The translations under genes and the position numbers were made by a program. A DNA stretch of 64,000 bases, taken from the NCBI RefSeq assembly GCF_003148845.1, contig NZ_QGHA01000012.1, positions 1 to 64,000 of the forward strand, read 5' to 3'. The DNA comes from Mucilaginibacter oryzae (lineage in GTDB: Bacteria > Bacteroidota > Bacteroidia > Sphingobacteriales > Sphingobacteriaceae). The number at the start of each line of letters is the position of its first letter. Position 1 is the first letter of the stretch. The notes beneath the pieces were generated by a model. That model made no database searches. It was not told the DNA's origin and saw only the letters and a program-made list of their open reading frames with translations. This document shows, piece by piece, positions 52,020 to 61,743 of the stretch.

Positions 52020-54404
52020 ATGAAAGCAGTTTTAAAAGGAATCTTCTTTATCGTGTTCCTGTTTTTTATCAATACAACCCTGGCGCAAACCATTAATCCG
52101 GCGTTAATGCATGGCCCCTGGAAAACATCATGGATTACAGCGGCCGATGAGCCATCCGGCGATTACGGCGTTTATTATTTCCGGAAAACCATAGTATTGG
52201 CAAGCAAACCTTCAGTATTTAATATCCACGTATCGGCAGATAACCGATATAAATTATACGTAAACCAAAAACTGGTATCCTTAGGTCCGGCGCGCAGCGA
52301 TACGTATTACTGGAATTACGAAACCGTTGATCTGGCACCATACCTGTCGGCAGGAAAAAACATGATAGCTGCCCAGGTTTGGAACGATGGCGAATACCGC
52401 CCGGAAGCACAGATTTCCCTGCGCGCCGGTTTTATTATACAGGGAGATACCCCGGCTGAGGAAATTGTAAACACTGATAAAACCTGGAAAGGCACCCGCG
52501 ATAAAGCTTTTAAACCGATAACCGGCATCGGCTGGCATCCCTATTATGTGGCAGGCCCGGGCGAACGGGTTGATTTTAATACTTCCATAAAAAACTGGGA
52601 TAAGGCCGATCTTGATGACAGCGCCTGGAAAAATGCAGTCCGCATTGATGCAGGCAACCCTAAAGGTACAGTAAACGCTTTTGGGTGGATGCTGGTACCG
52701 ACGCCTATTCCGGCTATGGAAATGAAATTACAGCGGATTGAAAAACTGCGCAAAGCTGAGGGCATAGTAGTTCCGGCTTCGTTCCCTGCTACGCAAACGG
52801 CGGTAACCATCCCGGCAAACACTACGGCAACTTTAATACTCGATCAGGGTTATTTAACTAATGCGTTCGTTACGCTCAATTTCAGCAAAGGCAAAAACGC
52901 GGGCATCGGCATCAGCTATACCGAATCATTATTTAAAACGTTGGCCGGGCCGCAGGGGCGTATTAAAGGGAACAGGAACGATGTGGATGGGAAAATATTT
53001 GTGGGAAGGAGGGATAGCATCATAGCCGACGGCGCAACCGACAATAGTTTCACCACTTTAACCTGGCGCACTTTCAGGTACATCGAACTAAAAATAACTA
53101 CTCAAAGCGAGCCATTGGTTATTGATGACATTTACGGAACATTCACCGGTTACCCTTTTCAAATGAATGCGAAATTGGAAACGGGCAACCCCGAAGTACA
53201 GCAAATGCTGGATATAGGCTGGCGTACCGCCCGCCTTTGCGCCGTTGAAACTTATATGGATTGCCCGTACTACGAGCAGCTGCAATATGTAGGCGACACC
53301 CGGATCCAGGCGCTGGTTTCATTTTATAACAGCGGCGATGACCGGTTGGTACGCAACGCCATTAACCAGATGGATCACTCCCGCCTGGCCGAAGGGGTCA
53401 CGTTGAGCCGTCACCCTTCATTCTCTCCGCAGGTTATCTCCACCTTTTCATTATGGTATATCGGCATGCTGCATGATTACTGGATGTACCGGCCCGACAG
53501 TCTTTTTATAAAAGATAAACTGGCAGGCGCACGCGATGTGCTCAACTTTTTTGCCAAATACCAACAAGCCGATGGCTCGCTGAAAAATACCCCATACTGG
53601 GCCTTTGTAGATTGGGTGAACGATAAAGGTTGGGATTTTGGCCAGGCCCCTAAAAGCGCTGACGGCACATCGGCTATTTTAGATTTGCAACTGATGTGGG
53701 CCTATCAGCAGGCCGCCCAAATGGAAGCTAAAATGGGGATGCCGGCATTTGCAGCCATGTACAAAGCCAAAGCCGCGCAACTGAAAGCAACCATCCAGCG
53801 TAAATACTGGGACGCGGGCCAAAAGCTTTATGCTGATACCGAAGAGAAACAACTGTTTTCGCAGCACACCAATTCGATAGCTGTACTGGCCGGTATGGTT
53901 AACGATGCAGGCGCACATAACCTTGCCCTCAAGCTTCAAAACGATACCTCGCTCACCAAATGTACCATCTACTTTAAATATTACCTGCACCAGGCCATGG
54001 TAAAAGGGGGGCTGGGCAATGATTACCTTAACTGGCTCAGCATCTGGCGCGATAATATTAAAATGGGTCTTACCACCTGGGCTGAGATTTCAGATCTTAA
54101 TCATAACCGTTCTGATTGCCACGCCTGGGGAGCAAGCCCTAATATTGAATTGTACCGCACGGTTTTAGGAGTGGATACCTACGCGCCCGGCTTCAGCAAA
54201 ATAAAGATCGAGCCCCATTTAGGAAATATTAAAAGTATTAGTGGGGAAGTTCCTCATCCCAACGGAAAAGTTTATGCGAAATACGCGCTGGTTAATGGTA
54301 AATGGAATGTGAGCGTTGATCTGCCCAAAAATACAACCGGCATTTTTGTATGGAAAGGGAAAACTTTTCAGCTTAAAACAGGTAATAATAATCTGGTGAT
54401 TTGA
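52020..54404 (+). CDS. Secreted GH78-family alpha-L-rhamnosidase
   Basis: A signal peptide (about 1-22, ending TLAQ) is followed by N-terminal beta-sandwich domains (WITAADEPSGDYGVYYFRKTI, HVSADNRYKLYVNQKLVSLGPARSD), and an (alpha/alpha)6 barrel with ETYMDCPYYEQLQYVGDTRIQA, the GH78 hallmark that includes the catalytic acid region. A C-terminal beta-domain (YAPGFSKIKIEPHLGNIKSISGEV) closes it. Substrates are rhamnose-capped glycans such as pectin or flavonoid glycosides. It stands alone; no SusCD pair is in the window. Confidence 0.9.
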   Translation: MKAVLKGIFFIVFLFFINTTLAQTINPALMHGPWKTSWITAADEPSGDYGVYYFRKTIVLASKPSVFNIHVSADNRYKLYVNQKLVSLGPARSDTYYWNYETVDLAPYLSAGKNMIAAQVWNDGEYRPEAQISLRAGFIIQGDTPAEEIVNTDKTWKGTRDKAFKPITGIGWHPYYVAGPGERVDFNTSIKNWDKADLDDSAWKNAVRIDAGNPKGTVNAFGWMLVPTPIPAMEMKLQRIEKLRKAEGIVVPASFPATQTAVTIPANTTATLILDQGYLTNAFVTLNFSKGKNAGIGISYTESLFKTLAGPQGRIKGNRNDVDGKIFVGRRDSIIADGATDNSFTTLTWRTFRYIELKITTQSEPLVIDDIYGTFTGYPFQMNAKLETGNPEVQQMLDIGWRTARLCAVETYMDCPYYEQLQYVGDTRIQALVSFYNSGDDRLVRNAINQMDHSRLAEGVTLSRHPSFSPQVISTFSLWYIGMLHDYWMYRPDSLFIKDKLAGARDVLNFFAKYQQADGSLKNTPYWAFVDWVNDKGWDFGQAPKSADGTSAILDLQLMWAYQQAAQMEAKMGMPAFAAMYKAKAAQLKATIQRKYWDAGQKLYADTEEKQLFSQHTNSIAVLAGMVNDAGAHNLALKLQNDTSLTKCTIYFKYYLHQAMVKGGLGNDYLNWLSIWRDNIKMGLTTWAEISDLNHNRSDCHAWGASPNIELYRTVLGVDTYAPGFSKIKIEPHLGNIKSISGEVPHPNGKVYAKYALVNGKWNVSVDLPKNTTGIFVWKGKTFQLKTGNNNLVI

Positions 54405-54670
54405 TGGTGAAACCATCACGTTATTTGATAAAATCCACGCATATTAACAACATTTTGACTTAATTGCATTGATTTTGCCACGCATAAGTAAAATACGGTT
54501 TAAAATTTGCCCCGGAAACAAAAGCAAGTCTAACTTTACCTTGTTGCGTTAAGGCAAATTGATTTTATCGCACGATTTAACAATTTGATATTATTAAAAA
54601 TGTGATATTTATGCGCTGGTGAATAAAATGATTGTAACCGTTTACTAACCAGCTAAATAAATTACGCTAA

Positions 54671-55429
54671 ATGAAAAATACGCCATCCCAGCTAAGAGTT
54701 CTTTCTATCGATATCGGTGGTTCGCACATTAAAGCCACTATCCTTAATAAAAAAGGCGAGTTGAAAATGGAATATGATAAAATCCCAACCCCGGCTCCCG
54801 CAACCCCTGATAACCTTATTAAGGCTATTAATACCCTGGTAAAGGAATTTCCATCGTACGATAAAGTTTCGGTTGGCTTTCCGGGCTATGTAAAGGATGG
54901 TGTTGTAAAAACCGCGCCCAACCTCGGTACCGATTACTGGGTTGATGTTGACCTGAGCAAAAAACTGGAAAAATCCTTAGGCAAACCAACCCAGGTTGTT
55001 AATGATGCCGATATGCAGGGCCTTGGCGTTGCTGCCGGTAAGGGGCTTGAAATGGTGATTACCTTAGGTACCGGTTTTGGCACTGCTTTGTTAATGAACG
55101 GTCATTTATTGCCTCACTTTGAGCTATCGCACCTGCCTGTAAAAGAGGGTATGGACTATGATGAGTACATAGGAGACAGGGCTTTAGAGAAAGAAGGCAA
55201 AGAGAAATGGAACAAACGCATGAAGAAGGTTTTCAAAATATTGAAAACTGTATTCAATTACGATACTTTATATATTGGCGGCGGCAATTCAGATAAGCTG
55301 GACTTTAAGCTGGATAAAAACATGAAAATTGTTACCAATGCCGATGGTATAAAAGGCGGCGCAAGGCTTTGGCTTGCCGATGAAGAAAGCAAGATCAAAC
55401 GTAAAGTTGCTACCCCGACGAATAATTAG
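54671..55429 (+). CDS. ppgK: Polyphosphate glucokinase, ROK family
   Basis: A 252-residue ROK-fold kinase: ATP/phosphate motif LSIDIGGSHIKATI at about 10-23, VSVGFPGYVKDGVV, VVNDADMQGLGVAAGKGLEMVITLGTGFGTAL. It closely fits polyphosphate--glucose phosphotransferases (PpgK), which make glucose-6-phosphate using polyphosphate and/or ATP. It heads the pentose-phosphate cluster, 28 bases before tkt. Supplying G6P to zwf is its obvious job. A 266-base upstream gap holds the promoter region of the cluster; I saw no clear box in it. Confidence 0.88.
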   Translation: MKNTPSQLRVLSIDIGGSHIKATILNKKGELKMEYDKIPTPAPATPDNLIKAINTLVKEFPSYDKVSVGFPGYVKDGVVKTAPNLGTDYWVDVDLSKKLEKSLGKPTQVVNDADMQGLGVAAGKGLEMVITLGTGFGTALLMNGHLLPHFELSHLPVKEGMDYDEYIGDRALEKEGKEKWNKRMKKVFKILKTVFNYDTLYIGGGNSDKLDFKLDKNMKIVTNADGIKGGARLWLADEESKIKRKVATPTNN

Positions 55430-55457
55430 AACATTAAACATACAATACCTACAGATA

Positions 55458-57461
55458 ATGGAAAACACAAAAGACATAGAAAAATTGGCAATCGATACCG
55501 TAAGGGTACTTGCTGCCGATGCCGTTCAAAAAGCAAACTCAGGCCACCCCGGCACAGCGATGGCTTTAGCGCCGATGGGGCACGTTTTGTGGACAAAGTT
55601 TTTAAACTACAACCCTAAAAACCCTGATTGGGCAAACCGCGACAGGTTTATCCTTTCGGCCGGTCACGCCTGTATTTTGCAATACAACTTTTTGTATTTA
55701 ACCGGCTATGATCTTTCTTTGGATGATATCAAACAGTTCCGCCAGCTAAACAGCAAAACTGCCGGTCACCCGGAATATGGTTTGGCCCCGGGTGTTGAGG
55801 TAACAACCGGTCCGCTGGGGCAGGGTTTTGCCAACGCGGTAGGTTTCGCCATAGCGCAGAAACATTTGGCTGCACGTTATAACAAGCCTGGCTATGAGCT
55901 GTTCAACTACAATATTTACACCATTTGCAGCGACGGCGATTTGATGGAAGGTGTAACTTCCGAAGCAGCGTCGCTGGCCGGTCACCTGCAATTAGGTAAC
56001 CTGATCTATTTATATGATGACAACCACATCTCTATTGAAGGCAGCACCGATATCGCCTTTAACGAAGATGTAAGCGCCCGTTTCCGCTCGTACGGCTGGC
56101 ATGTACAGGATTTGACTGATGTGAACGATATCCACGCGTTAGAACTGGCCCTGATCAATGCCAAATCCGAAACGCAAAAACCATCGTTCATCCGTGTTCG
56201 TTCGCTGATCGCTTATGGCAGCCCTAATAAATCGGGCACTGCAGGCTCGCATGGCTCGCCGCTCGGTGCCGATGAAATTAAGCTGGTAAAAGAATTTTTC
56301 GGTTTCGACCCGGAAAAATCATTCAACGTACCGGATGAGGTGTTAGATTACTACCACAAAAAAGGAGCGCGCGGTGCAGCTGCCGAAGAAAAATGGAACA
56401 AGTTATTTGCCGAGTACAAAGCTAAATTTCCTGAATTAGCTGCCGAGTATGAAGCTGCAGCCAAAGGCGAGTTACCTGCCGGCTGGAAAGATAAACTGCC
56501 CGTTTTTAAAGCTTCCGACCCTAAAATGGCAACCCGCCAGGCATCTGGCAAGGTGCTGAACGCTATCGCCCCTGCGTTGCCAAACCTGATTGGTGGTGCT
56601 GCCGACTTAGCCCCATCAACAGAAACCAACTTAAAAGAATTTGATTCATTCACATCAGAAAACCGCGGCGGCCGTAACTTCCACTTTGGTATCCGTGAGC
56701 ATGCTATGGGCTCGGCACTGAACGGTATGGCTTTGACCAAAGGGTTATTGCCTTTCGGTGCAACCTTCCTGATGTTCTCTGAATATATGCGCCCGCCAAT
56801 CCGTTTGGCAGCCATCATGAAAATTAACCCGATCTTCGTTTATACGCACGATAGCATCGGCTTAGGGGAAGACGGTACAACCCACCAGCCTATAGAACAA
56901 CTGGCCTCATTACGCTCTATCCCTAACTTAACCGTGATCCGCCCGGCAGACGCTAACGAAAGCGCACATGCATGGCGTGTAGCTATCGAGAAAAAAGGCG
57001 GCCCAACTGTATTGATCTTCACCCGCCAGGGCTTACCAATCCTTGATCAGGATAAATACGGCAAAGCCGAAAACCTGGAAAAAGGCGCTTATGTATTATC
57101 AGAAGGCAGCAAAGGTCCTGACCTGATCCTGATTGCTACGGGTTCGGAAGTAGCGTTGGTGATGCAGGCGCAGGAAAAACTGGAAGCGGAAGGTATCTCA
57201 ACCCGTGTAGTAAGTATGCCATCATGGGAGCTTTTTGAAAAGCAGGACGAAGCTTACAAAGAATCAGTATTCCCTAAAGCAAGCAAAAAACGTTTGGCCG
57301 TAGAGATGGCATCGCCGATGGGCTGGCATAAATACACTACCGACGAAGGCGATATGTTAGGCATGACCACCTTCGGCGAATCTGCACCGGCAGAAGAGCT
57401 TTACAAACACTTCGGCTTTACGGTTGATAACGTTGTTAACAAAGCGAAAGCACTGTTATAG
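55458..57461 (+). CDS. tkt: Transketolase
   Basis: Thiamine-pyrophosphate enzyme that moves C2 units between sugar phosphates. 667 residues from ATG at 55458 (MENTKDIEKLAIDTVR). N-domain: NSGHPGTAMALAPMGHVLW; TPP motif GDGDLMEGVTSEAASLAGHLQLGNLIYLYDDN; the pyrimidine domain has GIREHAMGSALNGMAL and THDSIGLGEDGTTHQPIEQLASLRSIP; C-domain ends YKHFGFTVDNVVNKAKALL. The frame extends upstream into ppgK, but that part is not transketolase. The stop codon is the first base of the following heptad repeat. Confidence 0.97.
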   Translation: MENTKDIEKLAIDTVRVLAADAVQKANSGHPGTAMALAPMGHVLWTKFLNYNPKNPDWANRDRFILSAGHACILQYNFLYLTGYDLSLDDIKQFRQLNSKTAGHPEYGLAPGVEVTTGPLGQGFANAVGFAIAQKHLAARYNKPGYELFNYNIYTICSDGDLMEGVTSEAASLAGHLQLGNLIYLYDDNHISIEGSTDIAFNEDVSARFRSYGWHVQDLTDVNDIHALELALINAKSETQKPSFIRVRSLIAYGSPNKSGTAGSHGSPLGADEIKLVKEFFGFDPEKSFNVPDEVLDYYHKKGARGAAAEEKWNKLFAEYKAKFPELAAEYEAAAKGELPAGWKDKLPVFKASDPKMATRQASGKVLNAIAPALPNLIGGAADLAPSTETNLKEFDSFTSENRGGRNFHFGIREHAMGSALNGMALTKGLLPFGATFLMFSEYMRPPIRLAAIMKINPIFVYTHDSIGLGEDGTTHQPIEQLASLRSIPNLTVIRPADANESAHAWRVAIEKKGGPTVLIFTRQGLPILDQDKYGKAENLEKGAYVLSEGSKGPDLILIATGSEVALVMQAQEKLEAEGISTRVVSMPSWELFEKQDEAYKESVFPKASKKRLAVEMASPMGWHKYTTDEGDMLGMTTFGESAPAEELYKHFGFTVDNVVNKAKALL

Positions 57462-57547
57462 ATTTGAGATATTAGATGTGAGATTTGAGAATGTAGCTGA
57501 TGTTAAATTTTCTTATCTCACGTCTCAAATCTCATATCTCACATCTA
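57459..57547. repeat. Intergenic inverted repeat with 7-nt phasing (copy 3, GAGATNT words)
   Basis: Begins on the tkt stop codon. Left arm words are GAGATAT, TAGATGT, GAGATTT; the right arm (57512-57547) is the reverse complement over 24 bases with 3 mismatches. It fills the whole tkt-rpiA gap. Confidence 0.75.
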
Positions 57548-57554
57548 AATAAAA

Positions 57555-58259
57555 ATGAACTGGAACAGTAACCTGATCAATAACCTGGAGTGGGCCGATA
57601 AGATCATCAACATAGAAGGTAAACAAAGGGTGGCGGCCGAAATTGCCGCTAAAGTTAAGGATGGCGATATTATAGGTGTTGGCTCAGGTTCAACATCATA
57701 CCTCGCTTTGGTAGCCATTGCCCAAAGGGTGAGGGACGAAAAGCTGAATGTAAAGGCAATCCCAACTTCGATAGAACTCTCGATGTTTTGCGCTAAGCTT
57801 GGTTTACCCGTTACATCGCTTTATGAGCATAAACCCGACTGGCTTTTTGACGGCGCCGACGAAGTGGATCCGGATAAAAGCCTGATTAAAGGGCGCGGCG
57901 GAGCCATGTTTAAAGAGAAGTTATTGATCAGTTCGAGCGCTGTAAGCTATATCATTGTTGATGAATCAAAAATGGTTAATAAATTAGGCGCGAAATTCCC
58001 GGTGCCTATCGAGGTTTTCCCGCAGGCTTTGCCTTATGTGGAAAAAGAATTGAAAAGCCTGGGAGCTACTGAGATTATGATAAGGCCCGCAAAAGGGAAA
58101 GACGGACCAATAATTTCAGAGAACGGAAACCTGGTGCTGGATTGTAAATTTGATGAGATAGGCAAGAGCTTTGAAAGGGATATCAAATCAATAACAGGTG
58201 TAATTGAAAGTGGCTTGTTTATAGGTTACGAACTTAATATAGTGATGGCAGCTAATTAA
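57555..58259 (+). CDS. rpiA: Ribose-5-phosphate isomerase A
   Basis: Interconverts ribose-5-phosphate and ribulose-5-phosphate. Family blocks: GVGSGSTSYLALVAI (about 41-55), IPTSIELSMF, DWLFDGADEVDPDKSLIKGRGGAMFKEKLL (active-site Asp and Glu/Lys), and DGPIISENGNLVLDCKF. At 234 residues it is complete. ATG at 57555 follows the heptad repeat by 7 bases. Confidence 0.95.
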   Translation: MNWNSNLINNLEWADKIINIEGKQRVAAEIAAKVKDGDIIGVGSGSTSYLALVAIAQRVRDEKLNVKAIPTSIELSMFCAKLGLPVTSLYEHKPDWLFDGADEVDPDKSLIKGRGGAMFKEKLLISSSAVSYIIVDESKMVNKLGAKFPVPIEVFPQALPYVEKELKSLGATEIMIRPAKGKDGPIISENGNLVLDCKFDEIGKSFERDIKSITGVIESGLFIGYELNIVMAAN

Positions 58260-58358
58260 GTTCCAAGTCTTAAGTCTTAAGTCGAAAGTCTCAAGTCAGC
58301 AGGACGGAAACTTTCGACTTGGAACTTTCGACTTAATACTTAACACTAATGACTTAAC
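58258..58358. repeat. Intergenic inverted repeat with 7-nt phasing (copy 4, AAGTCNN words)
   Basis: Begins within the rpiA stop codon. The left arm is six consecutive AAGTNNN words (58258-58299); the right arm (58306-58358) is the same words in reverse complement (GGTTAAGTC.., AAGTCGA, AAGTTCC). The rest of the gap to tal (58359-58478) is AT-rich leader. Confidence 0.75.
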
Positions 58359-58478
58359 CTTTACAATTAACCGGGCAGTTATCAGGAACTTTACATAACA
58401 GGTCGATTTGGTAGGTAATTTTATTACCTTCATCGCGCTAAAAAAATTAATTAAATCACACAATAACAAAACCCTATT

Positions 58479-59567
58479 ATGGCAGCAAATAACGTAGCTC
58501 AGATACATGGTTTCGGTCAGAGCATCTGGCTTGACTTTATTGACCGCGAGATCATCTCTTCAGGAAAACTTAAACAATTAATTGATGTTGACGGCATTCG
58601 CGGCGTTACCTCAAACCCTGCAATTTTTGAAAAAGCTATCAGCAGCAGTTCTGATTATGATGCAGATATCGCGGCATTAAAATCTGAAACGGATAATGAG
58701 AAGTTATTTTTCGAAATAGCCATTAAAGATATCCAGGCAGCTGCCGACTTGTTTAAAGGCGTTTACGAAGAATCAAACAAAGTTGATGGATACGTAAGCC
58801 TTGAAGTATCGCCGTTTTTGGCTTTAGATACTGAAGGTACCGCTAAACAGGCTGAAGAGCTTTGGAAAAAAGTTGATCGTGAAAACGTGATGATCAAAAT
58901 CCCCGGTACTAAACCAGGTTTGGCTGCTATCCAGCAATCAATAGCTAAAGGTATCAATATCAACGTTACCTTATTGTTTAGTTTGGAGCGTTACGAAGAG
59001 GTAACCGAAGCCTACATTGCCGGTTTGGAAGAGCATTTGGCAGCAGGCCACAAAATTGATCATATTTCATCAGTAGCCAGCTTCTTCCTGAGCCGTATCG
59101 ACGTAGTTGTTGATCCTATTTTGGAAGCTAAGGGCGAAAAAGAATTGTATGGTGAAGTTGCTATCGCATCGGCAAAAAAGGCTTACGAAATTTACAAACG
59201 CGTATTCAGCAGCGAAAGATGGCAGAAACTGGCCGAGCAGGGCGCACAACCGCAGCGTTTGCTTTGGGCAAGTACAGGCAGCAAAAACCCTGCATTTAAA
59301 GATACCAAATATGTTGAGGCCCTGATCGGTCCGGACACCGTTGATACCGTGCCTTTGGAAACTGTTGATGCTTTCCGCGATCATGGTGTTGCCGCTAATA
59401 CATTAGAAGCTGATTTAGATAAAGCAACCGAGATATTAGCAAAATTACCTTCCTTAGGTATCGACCTTGCCGCTGTTACCCAACAGTTGGAAGATGAAGG
59501 CATCGAGAAATTCAACAAGCCATTCGAAAAGCTATTGAACGCTATCGAAACACAGAAAAACAAGTAA
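58479..59567 (+). CDS. tal: Transaldolase
   Basis: Transfers dihydroxyacetone units between sugar phosphates. 362 residues, longer than E. coli TalB but typical for the class that includes cyanobacterial and actinobacterial enzymes. GIRGVTSNPAIFEKAI is the N-terminal hallmark; the Schiff-base lysine is in NVMIKIPGTKPGL; NINVTLLFSLERYEEV and QRLLWASTGSKNP follow. ATG at 58479 fits the family start. It sits in the middle of the cluster, flanked by heptad repeats. Confidence 0.95.
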   Translation: MAANNVAQIHGFGQSIWLDFIDREIISSGKLKQLIDVDGIRGVTSNPAIFEKAISSSSDYDADIAALKSETDNEKLFFEIAIKDIQAAADLFKGVYEESNKVDGYVSLEVSPFLALDTEGTAKQAEELWKKVDRENVMIKIPGTKPGLAAIQQSIAKGININVTLLFSLERYEEVTEAYIAGLEEHLAAGHKIDHISSVASFFLSRIDVVVDPILEAKGEKELYGEVAIASAKKAYEIYKRVFSSERWQKLAEQGAQPQRLLWASTGSKNPAFKDTKYVEALIGPDTVDTVPLETVDAFRDHGVAANTLEADLDKATEILAKLPSLGIDLAAVTQQLEDEGIEKFNKPFEKLLNAIETQKNK

Positions 59568-59568
59568 T

Positions 59569-59657
59569 AAGTTCTGAGTCGGAAGTTCAAAGTCTTAAGT
59601 TCTGAGTTGAAAGTCACTTTTTCTGACTTAGAATTTAAGACTATCGACTTAAGACTA
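59569..59657. repeat. Intergenic inverted repeat with 7-nt phasing (copy 5, AAGTTCN words)
   Basis: Starts two bases after the tal stop. Left words include AAGTTCT, GAGTCGG, AAGTTCA, AAGTCTT; the right arm in complement reads AAGTCGA, TAGTCTT, AAATTCT, AAGTCAG. It lies 14 bases before the HAD gene. Confidence 0.7.
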
Positions 59658-59670
59658 AAAAAATAAACCT

Positions 59671-60297
59671 ATGGAAGTTGCCGATTTAAAGATCCTTTTT
59701 TTTGACGTGGGCGGTATTTTGCTGTCGAACGGATGGGGACACGAAGCCCGCGAAGAAGCGGCAAAACGCTTTAACCTTGATTATGCCGAGGTAAACGCGC
59801 TCCACAATTTTATTTTTAATGTTTATGAGATCGGCAGCATTACCCTTGATGAATACCTGGATACGGTAATTTTTAACCATCCGAGGGATTTTGTACGCGA
59901 AGACTTTAAGGATTTTATCTACTCCACCTCGGTTGAATTGCCTATGCTGCAATTTTTAAAGGATTGGAAAAAAGACTGTGGGTTCCGTATCATATCAGTA
60001 AATAACGAAGGTAAAGAGTTGAACGATTACCGGGTACGCAAGTTTAAACTGCATGAGTGCTTTGACGCTTTTGTATCATCATGCGAGGTAAAGATGCGCA
60101 AGCCCGATCCGGGTATCTGGCAGCTGGCCATGGGCATAGCGCAGGCATCGCCGCAACAATGCGTTTATTTCGACGACCGAAAGATGTTTGTTGATACCGC
60201 GCAAAAACTGGGCATCCGCTCGTTCCAGCATACCAGCCTCGAAAGCACAAAACAAATTTTAGAAAATCTTAAAAACGAAAACCTCAATAGAAAATGA
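59671..60297 (+). CDS. HAD-family phosphatase of the YihX-like type
   Basis: A 208-residue HAD-IA hydrolase. Motif I is FFDVGGILLS, so the second Asp of DxD is Gly, as in YihX-type (DLGNV) sugar phosphatases. Motif II is IISVNNE, motif III the Lys in EVKMRKPDPGIW, motif IV FDDRKMFVDTA. It lies between tal and gnd and overlaps gnd by 4 bases (ATGA), so it is tightly coupled to the pentose-phosphate cluster. A sugar-phosphate (for example glucose-1-phosphate or a pathway side product) is a plausible substrate; this is inference. Confidence 0.85.
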   Translation: MEVADLKILFFDVGGILLSNGWGHEAREEAAKRFNLDYAEVNALHNFIFNVYEIGSITLDEYLDTVIFNHPRDFVREDFKDFIYSTSVELPMLQFLKDWKKDCGFRIISVNNEGKELNDYRVRKFKLHECFDAFVSSCEVKMRKPDPGIWQLAMGIAQASPQQCVYFDDRKMFVDTAQKLGIRSFQHTSLESTKQILENLKNENLNRK

Positions 60298-61718
60298 GCG
60301 CAACAGAAAATAAATACGCCTTTGGTATGATTGGCCTGGGTGTTATGGGTCGCAGTTTGTTGTTAAACATGGCCGATCACGGCTTCGCGGTTGCCGGGCA
60401 CGATAAAGATACCGGTAAAGTAGATTCATTAAACCAGGAAGCCGGCGACAGGGCCGCTAAAGGCTTTGCCGATGTTAAGGAATTTATTCAAAGCTTAACT
60501 ACGCCAAGGGCTATCATGATGCTGGTACCTGCCGGTAAAATTGTTGACGCTGTAATTGAGGAATTAACCCCATTGTTGGATAAAGGCGATATCCTGATAG
60601 ACGGGGGTAACTCGCACTTTACCGATACCAACCGCCGTGTTGAGGAACTGGAAGCTAAAGGCTTACACTTTTTTGGTATGGGTGTATCAGGTGGCGAAGA
60701 AGGCGCGCGCCGTGGCCCAAGCATGATGCCGGGCGGCGATAAAGATGCCTACGCAGTAATGAAACCTATTTTTGAAGCTATAGCCGCAAAGGTTAACGGC
60801 GAACCTTGTGTTACCTACATTGGCCCTGGTGCTTCAGGCCACTTTGTTAAAATGGTACACAACGGTATTGAGTACGGTATTATGCAGGTAATTGCCGAAA
60901 CTTACGAGATCCTGAAAAAAGGTTTGAAAGTAAGCAATGAAGAAATTGGCGGGCTATTCGCAAAATGGAACGAAGGCCGTTTGCAATCATTTTTGTTAGA
61001 TATTACCAAAGATATTTTTAAATATAAAGCTCCTGGCACCGATCATTTATTGTTGGATGACATTAAAGACGAAGCTAAAGCTAAAGGTACCGGTAAATGG
61101 ACCTCGCAGGTGGCTATGGACCTGGTAACCCCGATCCCAACCATCGATACATCGGTATCCATGCGCGACCTTTCTAAATACAAAACCCTGCGCGAAAAGG
61201 CTTCTTCTATTTATAACGAGCCTATTGAGCTTGAGGGCGATAAGGAAGAATTATTGGTTGCCTTGGAGCAGGCGTTTTACTTCACCAGCATCCTTACCTA
61301 TGCGCAGGGCATGCACCTGTTAACCAAAGCATCCGAAGAGTTTAAATACGATCTGCACTTAGGCGAAATCGCAAAGATCTGGAGAGGCGGCTGTATCATC
61401 CGCTCAGAGTTTTTGAACGATATTTACAATGCTTACAGCAAAGATCAATCTTTGCCTCACTTGCTGCTTGACAGCGATATAGCAGCATTGGTTCAGGAAA
61501 CCTTGCCAGGCATCCGTAAAGTATTATCTGCCACTATTGCTGCCGGTGTTGCTACCCCGGGTTATGCTTCGGCATTAAGCTATTTCGATGCTTTCCGCAG
61601 CGAAAGGATGCCATCAAATTTAACGCAGGCACAACGCGACTATTTTGGTGCGCATACTTATGAGCTTATAGGTAAAGAAGGCACCTTTCACACCCAATGG
61701 GCTCCTGCAAACGACTAA
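60294..61718 (+). CDS. gnd: 6-Phosphogluconate dehydrogenase, decarboxylating
   Basis: Oxidises 6-phosphogluconate to ribulose-5-phosphate with NADP and CO2 release. The dinucleotide motif MIGLGVMGRSLLLNMADHGF is at about 13-32; FFGMGVSGGEEGARRGPSMMPGG and the catalytic VKMVHNGIEYGIMQ follow. At 474 residues it is a complete long-type enzyme. The C-terminus ends FGAHTYELIGKEGTFHTQWAP. The gene overlaps the HAD gene by 4 bases and precedes zwf by 25 bases. Confidence 0.97.
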   Translation: MSATENKYAFGMIGLGVMGRSLLLNMADHGFAVAGHDKDTGKVDSLNQEAGDRAAKGFADVKEFIQSLTTPRAIMMLVPAGKIVDAVIEELTPLLDKGDILIDGGNSHFTDTNRRVEELEAKGLHFFGMGVSGGEEGARRGPSMMPGGDKDAYAVMKPIFEAIAAKVNGEPCVTYIGPGASGHFVKMVHNGIEYGIMQVIAETYEILKKGLKVSNEEIGGLFAKWNEGRLQSFLLDITKDIFKYKAPGTDHLLLDDIKDEAKAKGTGKWTSQVAMDLVTPIPTIDTSVSMRDLSKYKTLREKASSIYNEPIELEGDKEELLVALEQAFYFTSILTYAQGMHLLTKASEEFKYDLHLGEIAKIWRGGCIIRSEFLNDIYNAYSKDQSLPHLLLDSDIAALVQETLPGIRKVLSATIAAGVATPGYASALSYFDAFRSERMPSNLTQAQRDYFGAHTYELIGKEGTFHTQWAPAND

Positions 61719-61743
61719 TTAAAGCTATTAATTAAACAAAACA

